Shown piece after piece: positions 1 to 9,207 of a DNA stretch of 64,000 nt (position 1 is the stretch's first letter; each line of letters starts with the position of its first letter). The position numbers and the translations under genes were made by a program. A model generated the notes under the pieces. That model did not search any database. It was not told where the DNA came from and worked only from the letters and a program-made list of their open reading frames with translations. Source of the stretch: Hemileia vastatrix (Eukaryota > Basidiomycota > Pucciniomycetes > Pucciniales > Zaghouaniaceae); contig JASXTE010000015.1 in assembly GCA_030280995.1 (NCBI GenBank), positions 17,994,001-18,058,000 on the forward strand, written 5' to 3'.

Positions 1-640
1 TTTATGTTTTACTTAAACTGATTATCATTTAAATAATTATGAAATCTGTTTTAAAATTAAAATAATTACATTCTTTTGTTTTAAAATAATTTAATGTCTC
101 ACTTAGTTTAAGGTCCTAATGGGTGGAAAAATTGGGCTCTTACTCCTGTTTTAGTCACTTTTTTCATTTCAATTTCATATTCTTGTTACACTTATTTTTA
201 TTTTGTTTTATGTTATTTTCACATTTTAAATACATATTAGTGACACTTTAGAGGGCCTTTTACTTATATAAAGGCATTAGTTACTCCCTTGTAGTCCAAT
301 TACTTACATTACTTTACCTTATTAAACAACTATTATAGTTACAAATATTAATTTTTTTTTCTCAATTTTATTGCAGTGTGACTCCCTTTAGAAACTAAAA
401 AATATATATACAATTAAGGTTGCTTTAAGAGTGGGTTGATATTAATAATTTTTTGTTATTAGCAGAAAGAAATATAACTTGCTTATTATAGTCCAATATA
501 AATCCCCAATAGTTAATTGTTGTTATGCATTTATTTGTCCTTTTCCTCCATTATTTTCTAGTTTCACTTTCTTCTTCTTCTTCTTCTTCTTCTTCTTTTT
601 CTTCTTTTTCTCCTTCCTCTTTTTCTACTTCTTCTAGAAG
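1..640 (+). repeat. Ty3/gypsy LTR remnant (element Z), cut by window start
   Basis: This AT-rich stretch aligns by eye with the second half of the LTR at 61726-62906. Shared blocks in the same order include a box of the form TTTAGAGG(G/A)CC, a run ending in AAAGGC, a CCCYTGTAR box and the CTTCTTC-rich tract ending in TTCTAGA. The Ser-rich reading frame over 525-640 comes from the CTT microsatellite and is not a gene. The left end lies outside the window, so the target duplication cannot be seen. The right limit of about 640 is inferred from the match to the end of the other LTR. Confidence 0.5.
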
Positions 641-905
641 ATGGGCTAAAAGGGTAAGTGGCACTTTCTATTGGCACAACTATGCAAGTGGGTCTGGAAA
701 TCGGAATTGGAATGCCATTGACATCAATGCAGTGAGTGCATGTGGCACTAGTGGAAAAAGAAGGCTATTTGATGAGGAATACCAGAGTTGTATGAACAAG
801 GGGCTGTGCCTCCAATGTGGATGTAGTGGTTATCTTGAAAGGGAGGGTAGGGGGAAAATAAGGGTTAGTGAGGTGGAGGATAGAAAAGGAAAGGCACAGG
901 TATAA
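641..905 (+). pseudogene. gag zinc-knuckle remnant of element Z
   Basis: The reading frame directly after the LTR remnant contains a degenerate nucleocapsid knuckle: NKGLCLQCGCSGYLERE resembles the gag pattern CxxCGxxGHxxxxC, but the histidine position is Tyr and the last Cys is missing. The normal leader and the first part of gag are absent, so an internal deletion joined the LTR directly to the end of gag. The frame ends at a stop at 903-905. It is non-functional; the gag assignment rests on the motif and on the protease and RT remnants that follow. Confidence 0.45.
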
Positions 906-1026
906 GACAGTGCTCAAAAGTGAGGTTTATTCCCTCCTTGTGTATATTAGAGGGAAAGGATAAGGGGTAGATTTAGTAGAGGAGTTATCAGCATGTAATC
1001 CAATTGAAGTAAATGATAATCATGTT

Positions 1027-1350
1027 ATGCTAAATTTGCTTTTAATGACCCTTGACAGAACAACAAATATACAAGCCCTTCTGGATTGTGGGGCCACAGA
1101 ATGTTTAATTTCTGACAAGTTTTTACAAAGGAATAAAATGACAAAAGAAAAATTGGACAACCTGAGGGGCTTAGTTATGTTTGATGCATTTCCTGGTGGG
1201 GTAGGAGAAGTAAAAGAAAATGTTTTTTGTAGGTTCTTGTGTGATAGAAGGGAGCCTCAGTGCAAGGCATACACAAGAAGCCTTCTGGACCAGTACAACA
1301 TGGTACTGGGGTTGATGTGGATTTACCAGTATAACCCCGAAAATGACTCG
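1027..1350 (+). pseudogene. retroviral-type aspartic protease remnant of element Z
   Basis: The frame begins with a stretch ending in ALLDCGATECLIS, a recognisable variant of the D-S/T-G-A-T flap-and-catalytic motif of gypsy proteases. About 80 residues later comes MVLGLMWIYQYNP, matching the 'lilGmpWLrxxnP' close of this domain. The catalytic Asp is kept. After the domain the frame enters low-similarity sequence that includes a tandem duplication (1395-1745), so no continuous gag-pol can be read. It belongs to the same decayed element as the RT fragment at 1867. Confidence 0.6.
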
Positions 1351-1394
1351 AAGGAAAAGAAGGTTCAGATGGGAAGGAAAGGGGATACTGGAGA

Positions 1395-1745
1395 TAAAGT
1401 ATTGGCCCTCTGGCCCCTTCAGTGGTCAGGGGCCCATCCTGGAGAGTCTTCTGATGTTTTGCTATTATCATTTGACTTTCCACAAGAACTTAGGCTTCCT
1501 TTTGACTCTAAGCAGCAGGCTGGGTATGGGTCAACAATGGGAGTTCCAGAGAAAGCCAGAGAGGGGATGAAGCACACCAAGAGGAGGAAAAGGCACAAAA
1601 GAGAAGGGGTGAGGCGGAGGATGGAAAGGTGGATGGTGCAGATAAAGCATTTGCCCCCTGGCCCCTCCTAGAAAGTCTACTGGTGTTTTATTATCATCAT
1701 CAGACTTGCCACAAGAACTGACACTTTCTCTTGATGCTAAGTTTC
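1395..1745 (+). repeat. diverged tandem duplication in the protease-RT linker
   Basis: Two segments, about 1395-1515 and 1639-1745, share an ordered series of words: GATAAAG, a run of CTGGCCCCT, AGTCT.CTG.TGTTTT, TTATCAT, CCACAAGAACT and a final CTAAG. They look like an old direct duplication of about 240 bp inside the linker of element Z. It explains the low-similarity residues between the protease and RT. Confidence 0.45.
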
Positions 1746-1866
1746 AGGACTTGGAGGGGGAACTTGTGGAGGAGGAGAACTGGAATGCAATGCAACAGCA
1801 TGAAATATATCTTCCAAGATTGCAGCCAAGGTCCAATCCTTAAAGCCAACAAAAAGCTTCAAGAAA

Positions 1867-2217
1867 ATGGTCTCTGAAGTCTACTTGAATTTTTTACCAC
1901 TTTTTGAAGTTGGAGGAGTCAAAACCCTGCCACCTCACCAACCATACAACTTTGCCATTGATCTGATGACAGGTGCAACTCCTCAATTTAGCTGCATAAT
2001 CCCATTATCAATTTTGGAGTCAGCAGTGCTAAATGAGATGATTGATGAAAATCTGAAGAATGGTTTTATCAGAGAATTGAAATCTCCCTGCGCAGCCCCT
2101 GTGATCTTTTCAGGTAAAAAGGATGGGTCACCAAGACCATGTATGGATTTTAGAAGATTAAATGTGCTGACAGTTAAGAACAGATACCCCCTTCTGCTAA
2201 GTTTTAACCATCAAAAT
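1867..2217 (+). pseudogene. reverse transcriptase N-terminal fragment (element Z)
   Basis: This frame carries the N-terminal landmarks of Ty3/gypsy RT in order: LPPHQPYNFAIDLMTGATPQ, a PLS..E motif, IDENLKNGFIRE, SPCAAPVIFSGKKDGSPRPC, and DFRRLN followed by KNRYPL. The family continues with the palm domain and the Y-x-D-D active site, but here the similarity stops at about 2200 and the frame terminates. The fragment is therefore truncated before any catalytic Asp pair. This RT is of the 'KKDGS' type and differs clearly from the RT of element E. Confidence 0.8.
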
Positions 2218-2376
2218 TAAGTGGCCTAGAGTGATGAGTGACATAAGGATGGCATCTGCAATTATATGTCATGTGACTTGCTTACAAATCAATCATGGAT
2301 GTGATGAGTTTGGGATTAGGAATTAGGAATGAAAATCAGGGTATAAGAGGTGGGATAATGCATTATCATGCAATCC

Positions 2377-2406
2377 TTATCCACTAGCCCTTGGGCTAGT
2401 GGATAA
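2377..2406. repeat. 30-bp near-perfect palindrome
   Basis: TTATCCACTAGCCC is followed directly by TT and then GGGCTAGTGGATAA, giving 14-bp arms with almost no loop. It lies in a non-coding stretch after the truncated RT. Weak inverted similarity between about 2311 and 2460 (an 'aatTAGGGATcAGG'-like word on both sides) hints at an old hairpin-type MITE around it, but the ends cannot be fixed. Confidence 0.6.
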
Positions 2407-2472
2407 AAATTTTCTGCAATTAATAATGTTTGATCCGGGGGAAAAAATTCCTGATCCCTAATTGCGGATCCC

Positions 2473-2510
2473 TTAACATTGATACCCCCTAATGTTGATA
2501 CCCCCTATTA
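2473..2510. repeat. two copies of the MITE-1 terminal motif
   Basis: TTGATACCCCCTAATGTTGATACCCCCTA contains the MITE-1 right-end word (TTGATACCCCCTA) twice, 16 bp apart. Intact MITE-1 copies at 5852-6049 and 8181-8377 end with CTTTGATACCCCC followed by TA. This is either the remains of two nested or adjacent insertions or a local duplication of one end. Confidence 0.45.
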
Positions 2511-3099
2511 TTTTGATAGGAATGGAAACTTAAGAGGTTCATATCTCAACATGTCCGACTAGCTTTTCCCAAAAATATTTTTGCAAAATTTTTGTTTTTG
2601 TATCAAAAATTACGGATTTGTCTGTAACATCCTCGCTGTATTCAGTTACTGCTCTAAATTTGTTAACCCACATAAGTATACAATATAAAAATCTCATAGC
2701 AATAATAATATGAGTTGCCATTCCGTTGATCTTTCCCGCTGGATATCTTAATGTTTATATTGCGGATAATCTAGTCACTAAGAAACAAAATTGCGTTACT
2801 TGCTAACAGTTCAAAGTGCTTTTGTTGATGAGCTTATTAAGTATCTCATATGTGTTGGGTAGCCTCGGTAGTGACTATGCCCATTTTGATTGCCATTTTA
2901 TCTACCTTTCACTTTTTTTTAATTTCTTTCTAGGGTAAGAGAAAGCTTTGAGAAGATATATTTTGGAGTTTGAAAAAATGACAACCATATTAATATAGGC
3001 GTCCTAATTTTTTAACTTTTAAATTTTTTTATCCTTTTTTTTTTGGCTCTCCAAAGATATTTAGAAGAAAAAAAAATTGTCCAGCTCATTCAGACCAGG
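2511..3099. other. upstream region of the receptor-like gene
   Basis: No reading frame with recognisable similarity was found in this AT-rich stretch. It presumably holds the promoter and 5' UTR of the gene that starts at 3100. A T-rich and pyrimidine-rich tract lies at 2905-3050. No transposon terminus was recognised. Confidence 0.35.
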
Positions 3100-4655
3100 A
3101 TGTCAAGAGCTACGGCGTTGCATTATCAAAGGATTTTTTGGGCATTAGCGGTAAGTGTGTGACTTTTTACCATGCAGGATGATTTCAGGAGACCACTCTG
3201 GCTAATGATTGCCAGTTTTACGTTAAAAATATCATTACTTTACTAGATGGTTTCAATTTTTCTGATAGCCGCATTATTATTGGCCATGTTCCAGGCAAAA
3301 AAACAAAAAAACTCTATCGTTATAGCTTTTTTGGTGACTTCATGGCTAACGGCATGGGTGACGTTGCTGCCGATGTTTGGACGAGTGTCTGATTACTGCG
3401 TAGACTTACCATTTTATAAATCAAACGGTAAAATTTTGTTTCTCGTTGGTTGTGGTAAATACCCTAATTTTTTTTCCCCACACAGTCCCATCTGGTCCTG
3501 TCAGAACCGTTTGTAACATTAATGCAGTTTTAACATCTTATTGTGCGAGTCACCTTCTTGTTCAAGATTTCCAGTTGATTTTAACTTTTAAACATTTCAG
3601 TTTGGACTTCACTTCCTGGATTCGCCTTGGTTTTCTTGTTTGAAGTGATTCGAATCCTTTATTCAGTCTTCTCATATACAGTGGTTAGTTAGTATACATT
3701 AGCTATCTTTTTTTTAATCTAACAAGTTAATCTCCCTTTCAATGCGGTATTTAAAAAAAAACTTTCGATGAAGTCTTCCGGAGACGATGATAATAGTAGC
3801 GAATTGAAATCGAGCGTTTTGAAGAGCTGCGGTACAGTGGTTTGGCTCAAAAAACACCTGGTCCACTGTATATTTATCGTTCCGCTAGTGACGGCGCTTC
3901 CTTCGGTCACTCGAGTAGTCAAGTACCAAAGCAACTACAATTGGAAATATGTTCATGGTGAGAATAATTTTGAATTTATGCGACTTCTTTTTAAACCTAC
4001 AAAACAAATTTAGGTTTTATGACCTTATCTTGAAAAGTGAACTTATTCGTGTTTTTACCATCAGCTGATCATTTCAGCTGCGCTGTTCCAGATAATGACG
4101 TCAGGTATTTCATTGCTCTTAACCAAATAATACACTTTTGTGTTGCTGCATTTCTAGGTGGTAAGAAATATTCTTCCAATATAATGGAATCATGGAAAAT
4201 TCAGGTTCTTAACTCTTTATCAAAAACTCTAGCATTCGCTTTTGGTTTTTATATTGTGCTTAGGTGTAAAATGTCAATTAAAATTCATGAAAAGCTACAT
4301 TATCCCTTAATGTTCCGTCTTGCTGCTTTATCGATTCTATCGGGAGTAGGAGCTGTACTGTTGTGGAATACGAACTTCCAAATCTCCCGGAGAGGTGTTT
4401 ATTCTTATTTTCCACCTCTGGTAAATAAAAGACTAGCTTCTATAAAACCTATAATAAAAAATTTATTGACTGATAAGAAGGAAAATTTGGCACTTTTTTT
4501 AGTACATGAACATTTTTCCTGTTATTAGTGCGTTGCTTTTTGTAGACCGCGAGATTGTTTTCCACTGGCTTAAGTGGATTCCATTCACCTCATCTCTAAG
4601 AAGATCCACGACGGCCTCTGAATGTTCATCAAATTATTATAAACAGAAAACTTAA
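3100..4655 (+). CDS. seven-transmembrane GPCR-like protein (host gene, 8 exons)
   Basis: Spliced model: 3100-3150, 3247-3427, 3486-3542, 3601-3687, 3727-3957, 4065-4099, 4205-4420, 4503-4655; 1011 nt, 336 aa plus stop. Seven hydrophobic segments fall near residues 10-33, 39-62, 88-117, 168-190, 216-233, 251-269 and 288-306. Between TM3 and TM4 is a long cytosolic loop rich in Ser, Asp and Lys. Cysteines near TM2/TM3 (68, 87) and before TM5 (208) could form the usual extracellular disulfide. Introns are short and GT-AG, with branch-like CTAAT/CTGAT words; the last (4421-4502) is the clearest. The 4100-4204 intron has a weak GTCAGG donor and is in frame, so it may be retained (35 extra residues). 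I infer an orphan fungal GPCR at the plasma membrane; the exact subfamily is not recognised. There is no sign of pseudogenisation. Confidence 0.6.
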
Positions 4656-5424
4656 TCTCAATCCAAGCACTTTAGATTTGGAAGTAGCTCAACATGTCAT
4701 GAAATGAAATGACAGTTTCAAGTAAGATATTGGAAAATGTAAGAATACTGGCACCGTGGAAAGAAGCATATTTTTTCTCTTTTCTGTTAACTTAGCAATA
4801 GCGAACTTAGCTTATCTACCCTCAACATCTCACAGCACTTTATAAATCGACACAGGCACTTTAATTACAAAAGAAACAATTAATACATCTAAATGGACAA
4901 AAGTGCAAGAGGAAAAAAGGATAGAGAGGATCGATGGAATAATAAATAGTAAAGTAAGAGTGATAAGGTGGCATGGAATGATAAGGGAGAAACATTACAA
5001 CAAGAGGACAATAGCTAAGAGTAAAAATCTAAGAAGAAAGAGAAGGACGACTACTCATAATTCTCACAAATACAAAGTAGTCATAACGGCTTATAGATTT
5101 ATGGGTAATAGAGAGAATAAACGAAAAGCATTGGAAAGTGGAAAGATTATAGCAAAAAGAGTAAAGGGAGAGACTATGACTTGGGAATGTGAAAAACGAC
5201 AAGTAATATCCAGTTATCTGAAATATTGTAATAGAAAAGCGTGTAAATATCATATGCATTCTAAACTAGTAGAGTATAAATAGGGCATTTCAACTGAAGT
5301 TTAGAGTAGATAGAATTCATTGTATATAATTATTATGAAGCATTTTATATTCATAGTATATATTTTGGAATATATTTGAGTTTAAATACAATTATTTTAA
5401 CGCATTATCAGTACCAATCTAATA
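4656..5424. other. no recognisable gene; possible LTR of element B
   Basis: This AT-rich stretch lies between the receptor-like gene and the first piece of copia gag. A TATA-like word (GTATAAATAGGGC) at about 5275-5287 and an A/T-rich run follow, which would suit the promoter part of an LTR belonging to element B, but no second copy was found to prove an LTR. The long Lys/Arg-rich frame over 4903-5283 has no recognisable domain. Confidence 0.3.
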
Positions 5425-5783
5425 TTGAAATCACAAAACAAATATGTCCGATTCCAACATAATAACAACAACAATAATAATCCTCACTGTCTCTTAAATG
5501 ATAAAAACTACTTTGTGTGGTCTACAATCATGGAGGCTGAACTGGATAACGTCAATCGCCTTGATTATGTTTTAGGAAAACCCACCGATAAAATTGAACA
5601 GAGGAAGTGAAAGGCTTACAACTTAATAATAAGAACCATCAATGATGATCATGTCGCCATGATAGCTAGTAAATTGTTTGGAGAAAACAAGGGAAATGCT
5701 AGAGTCGCCTGGAACTTGCTGAAAGAAAAGTACGCCGGGGGAGATGCACAGGGAAGAAGAATGGCATTTAATGAGCTTCTAAC
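5425..5783 (+). pseudogene. copia gag fragment, part 1 of element B
   Basis: The frame contains LNDKNYFVWSTIMEAELD and LGKPTDK, typical of the N-terminus of copia-type gag (UBN2/retrotran_gag family), followed after a stop at about 5608 by MIASKLFGENKGNARVAWNL and LKEKYAGGDAQGRR. It stops at the CTAAC target duplication (5779-5783) where element A inserted. Similarity resumes at 23721, so this is the left piece of a gag cut by a transposon. Stops make it non-functional. Confidence 0.7.
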
Positions 5784-6472
5784 TATTAGAAATCCTGTCG
5801 ATTTCCTCAAACTTAGTCTGTCCTTTTCTGACAACCTTACATTTCACGTTAGGGGGTATCAAAGTTAGAAATCTTCATTTTCAAAATACCTCTTTTTTCT
5901 ACCAAATCAACCATGATTATTTTTTTAAATATTCCATATTGTGCCCATAAACCACCTTTTTACTGAGAATTAATGTCAAGTATGTGGCTTTATTTTTGTG
6001 TTGTGAAATACCTTTTAAATAATTACAAATTTCTAACTTTGATACCCCCTATTCATTCAACTTCCATTCTAGTCTGTGATGCCTCAGCTTGAGTATGACA
6101 TCCCTGCCTGAGCAAAGTATCGCCACTGAGTAGTAAAAGCGTAGATATCTCATTGATTGATAAAACTTAGAATGCTCGTTGAGAAGATATATATTGTAGT
6201 CAATATTTTCCTGTTTCCTCACTCATCTAAGATTTTATCTTTCATTTTATTTCATTTGCTTTTCTGTTTCCTTTGCATTGCTTTTTCTCAGTGTCGTCTA
6301 TCTCACTCGCTCACTCCACGCTACAGGTATTCCTATTCTTTTTTCCCTAGTAGCTCTATATCTAATTTTGTGTGATCTACGTATTTGGGGTTTACATCTG
6401 TTAGACTTGCGAAGTGTTCTAATAAGACTTCTTGTCTTCTATAAAAGCTGCTACGCTCCTTGACCTTTAATA
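5784..6472 (+). repeat. 5' LTR of element A (contains MITE-1)
   Basis: It starts TATTAGAAATCCTG and ends CCTTTAATA; without the 198-bp MITE and its TA duplication it is 489 bp. It matches the right LTR at 23216-23715 with scattered substitutions. The right copy has an extra partial duplication of the segment containing ATTTGGGG...CTGTTAGAC...TCTTCTATAAAAG. Confidence 0.85.
5852..6049. mobile_element. MITE-1 copy a (TA target duplication)
   Basis: This 198-bp element has inverted ends GGGGGTATCAAAGTTAGAAA and its complement TTTCTAACTTTGATACCCCC, flanked by TA at 5850-5851 and 6050-6051. The matching site in the other LTR of element A (about 23277) lacks it, which proves insertion. There is no coding capacity. 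TA duplication and short length suggest a Tc1/mariner-type non-autonomous element; the family is an inference. Confidence 0.85.
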
Positions 6473-6487
6473 GGTTATGGGCCCAGG
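6473..6487 (+). other. primer binding site, initiator tRNA-Met anticodon arm (element A)
   Basis: GGTTATGGGCCCAGG lies directly after the 5' LTR. Its complement reads CCTGGGCCCATAACC, containing the CAT anticodon and anticodon stem of initiator tRNA-Met. Use of an internal, cleaved half-tRNA primer is established for Drosophila copia, whose primer site has this sequence type. Confidence 0.75.
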
Positions 6488-6544
6488 AGCAAATTTAATT
6501 TGAAGAATTCAACTCACGCAATAATCTTCTTTTCACTTCTCACC

Positions 6545-7318
6545 ATGTCAAGCGATACACTTACTGTCTCCACTGGCTCCGATGTACCAGTGTTGAACAA
6601 ATCCAATTATCCTTCATGGTCAATGAAAATGAAAGGTTACTTATTGCAGAATGGATTGTACCATCTAGTTGCCATTTGCTCTCCTCAATCCTCTTCCTCC
6701 AATTCTAAAGCCCCCGAAAATAACCCCGTTGCATCATCATCATCTCCTTTCTCTGAAGACACCAAATTTCAGCGACAAAAGATTATGGGAATCTTATTTC
6801 TCAAAATGGACTCCTATCACACCAATATTCTCATAGGGACCACTAATGATAAAAACCCTGCACTTGTTTGGAAATTACTCTTCAATCACTATCACTCAAG
6901 AAGCGCTTCCAACAAAGCTGCTGTCTTATACAGACTGTATAAGTTTTCCTTCAATGGTGATTTTACTACCATGTTGGAAGAAATTAAATTGCTTGAAAAA
7001 AAAATCCATCTTGTTCAAGCTGGCATGAATGAAGAAGCCCTGTGCATCATTATTCTTCATTGCCTTCCTGTGTAGTTTAAAATCATGCGTCAAACTCTTT
7101 TCACTGATTCCAATATCACAGCTGTACCTTTGACTGCCCAGTCATTGATATCAGCTCTTATGGACTTTGAGCAAAATTCTATTTCAGCTCCAGATACGTC
7201 CACCACATCTGCTCTTGCCTCTAAAAAGGGTCCAGCCGAAATCTGCACCGGCGGTAAACACAACCCTAAAACGAAACACAGGAAAAACCACTGTTTTCAA
7301 CTCCATCCTCATCTTTGA
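6545..7318 (+). pseudogene. gag region of element A
   Basis: ATG at 6545 sits in a CACCATG context and opens MSSDTLTVSTGSDVPVLNKS, then YPSWSMKMKGYL, the copia gag N-terminal pattern. A stop at 7073-7075 interrupts the frame, which continues in the same frame to GGKHNPKTKHRKNHCFQLHP, the Cys/His tail typical of rust-type copia gag. A second stop closes it at 7316-7318. Single nonsense changes without frameshift suggest moderate age. Confidence 0.75.
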
Positions 7319-7324
7319 AAAGAA

Positions 7325-8541
7325 CGTGAAGGGTCTAGAAAACAAGCTAAGGCCAACTTTGCATCACAATTGGATGTCATTGATTTATCTGCCTCTAGAA
7401 TGTGTCTCTCTACCTTTGCTCTCAATTGTACCCCTCTCTTCAACTCTATTCTTGAAAGTGGAGCAACTCAACACATTTTCTATGACCCATCTTACTTTCT
7501 TGACTTCACTTCTGAAACTTCTTCTGTCATTGTAGGAAATGGAAGATCTGTCAAGTGTCAAGGTACTGGCAGTGTTGTGGGAACAGTAAATGGTGTTGAA
7601 ATTCAGCTCAAAGACTGTCTTTACGTTCCCTCTTTCAAGCAGAATCTTATCTACCTAATTGATATCATAAAAAAGGGTCCCAATCTGCAATGTTCTGAAT
7701 CTCATTATGAAGTCAAACTACATGACAAAGTAATCATCTCAAGACATATCTCAAACAACTTACTGGAATTCAACATTTTTCTTTGTAATCAATCTCCTTA
7801 CAGAATAGCTTCTGCATTGACCATTAAGACTTTGCCTTTTTCGGTTCGTCAATATCTTGGGCATCCTAGCCTTGAATATTTGAACAAACTTAAAAAACTT
7901 CAAATAATCAACTTTACAGCAGTTGCATCTCTTCCTTTCTGTGAATCCTGTGTTAAGGCTAAGCTACACAAGGTTCCCTTTTCCGGAACACTTCCTCCTT
8001 CTTCTTGACCTTTTGAATTCCTTCACAGAAAATTAAGTGGAAAAATTTCTCTGCCTTTTCTAAGTGGAGCTAGATATTATTTCCACATCACAGATGCCTA
8101 CTCTAATTACAGATTAATATTTACCCTTAAAAATAAAAATGAAACTCTTCCTGTACTGAGGCACTTTAAAAGTTTTATTAGGGGGTATCAAAGTTAGAAA
8201 TTTCTAAATATTTAAAAGGTATTTCACAGAAAAAAAAGAAAGCCACAAGCATGACATTAATACTCAGTAAAAAGATGTTTTTGGGGCACGAGATGGCATA
8301 CCTTAAAAAATAATCATGGTTAATTTGGTGGAAGAAAAAGCATTTTGAAATCAAAGATTTATAACTTTGATACCCCCTATTGAAAAGCATCTTAATCACA
8401 AAAAAACTAACATTTTCAATAATAATGGAGTAGAGTACATAAATAATCATTTTAAGTCCTTTCTCAATGAAAAAGGTATCCAAATGATCACTACTTCACC
8501 TCATCATCCTGAGCAAAACCCGATTTCAGAAAGAGGAAATC
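7325..8541 (+). pseudogene. protease and N-terminal integrase of element A
   Basis: It continues in the gag frame. SILESGATQHIFYD is the copia protease motif (normally LDSGAT), here with Glu in place of the catalytic Asp. GHPSLEYLNK followed by FCESCVKAK gives the HHCC zinc region of integrase. After a stop at 8006-8008 the core continues through DAYSNYR, is cut by MITE-1 at 8181, and resumes with FNNNGVEYINNHF and SPHHPEQNPISERGN. It ends at 8541 where gypsy D inserted; the rest of integrase is at 19488. Confidence 0.75.
8181..8377. mobile_element. MITE-1 copy b (TA target duplication)
   Basis: A 197-bp copy of MITE-1 with ends GGGGGTATCAAAGTTAGAAA and ATAACTTTGATACCCCC, flanked by TA at 8179-8180 and 8378-8379. 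It splits the integrase core of element A. Its internal sequence is the reverse complement of copy a in outline (an ACATGACATTAA-like word here against TTAATGTCAAGTATGT there), so it inserted in the other orientation. Confidence 0.85.
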
Positions 8542-8600
8542 TGTCAGACAGGCTACTAGACTTGCCAAGTAAATAATTAATTATTGACTGGAGTAGAACT
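8542..8600 (+). repeat. 5' LTR of D, left piece
   Basis: It matches the start of the D 3' LTR at 18761 and of the E LTRs: TGTCAG.CAGGC.ACTAGACTT, then AATAATT. It is interrupted at the GAACT duplication by copia C and resumes at 13950. Confidence 0.8.
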
Positions 8601-9196
8601 TGATAGACAAGAATAGCAGGTAAGTTATATAATAAAGGACAAGATGGACTAGGGACAGAAGGGACTCGGGACTGGAGCGGACAGAGGAAAGGAAGAATTA
8701 CCTGATAGACAAGAATAGCAGGTAAGTTATATAATAAAGGACAAGATGGACTAGGGACAGAAGGGACTAGGGACTGGAGCGGACAGAGGAAAGGACTTGA
8801 GGAGGAGAGTGGACACGTAAGATAAATAAATAAAGAAATGGACAAAAATAAAATAGAGGGAGAAAATGGATTCATTGCTGTAGCAGAGCATACATACAGA
8901 ATTACCTGATAGACAAGAATAGCAGGTAAGTTATATAATAAAGGACAAGATGGACTAGGGACAGAAGGGACTCGGGACTGGAGCGGACAGAGGAAAGGAC
9001 TTGAGGAGGAGAGTGGACACGTAAGATAAATAAATAAAGAAATGGACAAAAATAAAATAGAGGGAGAAAATGGATGCCGAATCAGAGAGGACTCGCGCAT
9101 CCATACATAATGCTTAGCTATCATACTATTAGGTTAAAGATTAGGTTAAAAGTAAGTAATAATAGCAACTGTAAGTAAAATAGATCTATTTCGACA
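8601..9196 (-). repeat. 3' LTR of element C, built from internal repeats
   Basis: 596 bp. The plus strand begins TGATAGACAAGAATAGCAGG, and this block (about 90 bp) recurs at 8703 and 8909, so three tandem units of unequal length make up most of the LTR. The last two also share the GGAGAGTGGACACGTAAG segment. The other LTR has the same structure, so the repeats predate insertion. Confidence 0.9.
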
Positions 9197-9207
9197 CTCC
9201 CCCGTGC
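9197..9207 (-). other. polypurine tract of element C
   Basis: Minus strand GAGCACGGGGGAG directly precedes TGTCGAAATAG of the 3' LTR. This is the expected position and composition for the plus-strand primer of an LTR retrotransposon. Confidence 0.7.

Noticed and set aside
525..640. Ser-rich reading frame starting MHLFVLFLHYF
   Set aside because: It is produced by the CTT microsatellite at the end of the LTR remnant; similar pyrimidine tracts occur at the same place in the LTR of element I.
4903..5283. Lys/Arg-rich 126-codon frame
   Set aside because: No domain, no homologue in the window, and composition expected from A-rich DNA. It may lie in an LTR of element B.
8601..9000. Repeat array resembling a CRISPR
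   Set aside because: Units are unequal, few and part of an LTR; there are no regular spacers, and the genome is eukaryotic.
8504..9124. Long minus-strand frame with repeated PSVPSPSCPLLYNLPA
   Set aside because: It is the translation of the tandem units in the LTR of copia C; the same frame appears in the other LTR at 13299-13877.
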